A DNA stretch of 64,000 nt, from contig CAMBDA010000006.1 in the NCBI GenBank assembly GCA_945865175.1, forward strand, positions 1 to 64,000. The letters run 5' to 3'. Positions 63,086 through 64,000 of the stretch are shown piece by piece; within the stretch, counting starts at the first letter, position 1; the number at the start of each line of letters is the position of its first letter. The stretch is from an uncultured Prevotellaceae bacterium. Lineage in GTDB: Bacteria; Bacteroidota; Bacteroidia; Bacteroidales; Bacteroidaceae. The notes beneath the pieces were generated by a model, which saw nothing but the letters and a program-made list of their open reading frames with translations, was not told the DNA's origin and did not search any database. A program made the translations under genes and the position numbers.

Positions 63086-64000
63086 TTATGGTTGCTTGAT
63101 CCGGTAGAACATGGCGTAGAGGACGGGCACGAACACCAGTGTGATGAGGGTGCCAAAGAGGAGGCCTCCCATGATGGCCACTGCCATGCTGCCAAACATG
63201 GCATCGGTGAGCAACGGCAGCATGCCCAGTATGGTGGTGAGGCTGGCCATCATCACGGGGCGCAACCTGCTCTGGCTACTGTCGATGAGAGCGGCTACGG
63301 GTTCTTTCCCTTCTTTCAGTTGCAGGTTTATCTCGTCCATCAGTACAATGCCGTTCTTCAGAATCATGCCGATGAGCCCCAGTGCGCCTACAATGGCACA
63401 GAAGGTGAACGTCATGCCGCTGACAATCATTGTAATGACTACGCCCACGAATACCATGGGGATGCAGCAGAAGATAATGGCGGGTTTGCGGAAGTCCTTG
63501 AACAGCATGATGAGGATGGCAATCATCAGGATGACGGCCATGGGGAAATTGGCAAACAGGTATTTCATGCTGCGGTCACTGGCCGCCTTTTCGCCCTGCC
63601 ATGTGAGGGTGTACCCTTCAGGCAGCTGGATGCGCTGACTGATAAGCTTGGCCACGGCTGTGCGTGTCTTCTCTGTCTCGGCGCCTGCCAGCGGTGAGCA
63701 CTGCACCCTTTGCATGCGCTGCCCGTTGTAGCGCGGCACGACGGGATCCTCCCATTCCACTTCCACCCGGCGTGCTACCTGACGTAGGGGGGTGGTGCCC
63801 ATGAGATCGGAGAGAAGCTGGGAGCGCGAGAGGGTGCCGCTCTTGAGGCGCACCATGTTCTCGTCGGTGAACAGCTGTGAAAGGGCGGGCAGCGTGGAGA
63901 ACACTTGCAGGTCGCCCAGGTTCTCTATGGGGTCGCCCTTCTCGTCCACCATCTTCAGATAGATGTTGTTGCGGTAGGAACCGTCGTAGAAGCTTCCCAC
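63086..64000 (-). CDS. RND/AcrB-family inner-membrane efflux pump, C-terminal part (N-terminus outside window)
   Basis: Only the last 304 residues are in view; the frame runs off the right edge, and the first in-view codon is not a start. A periplasmic porter segment (LPEGYTLTWQGEKAASDRSM) is followed by membrane helices with the RND core: IFCCIPMVFVGVVITM, FCAIVGALGLIGMILKNGIVLMD, the conserved SRLRPVMMASLTTILGMLPL and FGSMAVAIMGGLLFGTLITL. Substrate could be a toxic compound or metal. The LRPVMMASLTT motif and helix order are typical of HAE-1/HME-type pumps. The adaptor gene expected upstream lies beyond the window. Confidence 0.93.
   Translation of the reverse strand: MGSFYDGSYRNNIYLKMVDEKGDPIENLGDLQVFSTLPALSQLFTDENMVRLKSGTLSRSQLLSDLMGTTPLRQVARRVEVEWEDPVVPRYNGQRMQRVQCSPLAGAETEKTRTAVAKLISQRIQLPEGYTLTWQGEKAASDRSMKYLFANFPMAVILMIAILIMLFKDFRKPAIIFCCIPMVFVGVVITMIVSGMTFTFCAIVGALGLIGMILKNGIVLMDEINLQLKEGKEPVAALIDSSQSRLRPVMMASLTTILGMLPLLTDAMFGSMAVAIMGGLLFGTLITLVFVPVLYAMFYRIKQP

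Overview
This window looks like a chromosomal segment of a moderately GC-rich member of the Bacteroidales, most probably Prevotellaceae-like. Four things point there: repeated Bacteroidetes-type promoters (TTTG, about 19-20 bases, then TAnnTTTG), A-rich leaders in place of Shine-Dalgarno sites, a PorE-like component of the type IX secretion system (T9SS) with surface proteins carrying T9SS-like C-terminal tails, and glycan operons built from sulfatase, GH78, GH10, DUF1080 and Gfo/Idh/MocA genes. The genus is an inference.

Layout. 1-200 is the tail of an Rpn/PD-(D/E)XK transposase-like gene, followed by a structured dispersed repeat. 714-13001 holds three very large secreted proteins: two tandem paralogues with paired F5/8C (discoidin-like) domains, and an M60/enhancin-type metallopeptidase. 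13200-21277 runs forward with a membrane protein, a PD40 lipoprotein bearing a CXXCH motif, nagB, a type IA topoisomerase III and the PorE-like OmpA lipoprotein. 21412-23775 (reverse) is a TonB-dependent receptor plus a periplasmic heavy-metal-binding (HMA) protein. 23977-33991 (reverse) is a long glycan operon: GH78 rhamnosidase, Tat-signal Gfo/Idh/MocA oxidoreductase, HEAT-DUF1080 protein, second oxidoreductase, Ser-type sulfatase and two small unknowns. This resembles the oxidative 3-keto-glycoside pathway rather than plain hydrolysis. A GH10 xylanase with its own promoter lies next to it.

36761-54823 is the complete str-S10-spc-alpha supercluster, rpsL to rplQ, with secY, map, infA, rpmJ and rpoA. 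It includes two genes under 60 codons, rpmD and rpmJ. A large hairpin sits between fusA and rpsJ, and a small one between rpsN and rpsH.

55067-56618 carries a serine beta-lactamase-like hydrolase and a small helicase-associated-domain protein. 56930-60388 is the most interesting part: a compact 3.4-kb integrated element (integrase, excisionase-like HTH, filamentous-phage-type Rep, one unknown ORF, and a candidate small RNA) bracketed by an identical 18-bp repeat. It has AT-richer sequence and different codon use from its neighbours, and no recognisable capsid or secretion genes.

The right end has divergent tRNA-Phe and tRNA-Pro genes with back-to-back near-perfect promoters, an RlpA-like protein 14 bases after tRNA-Pro, and the reverse-strand end of an RND efflux operon (inner-membrane pump, then TolC-family channel).
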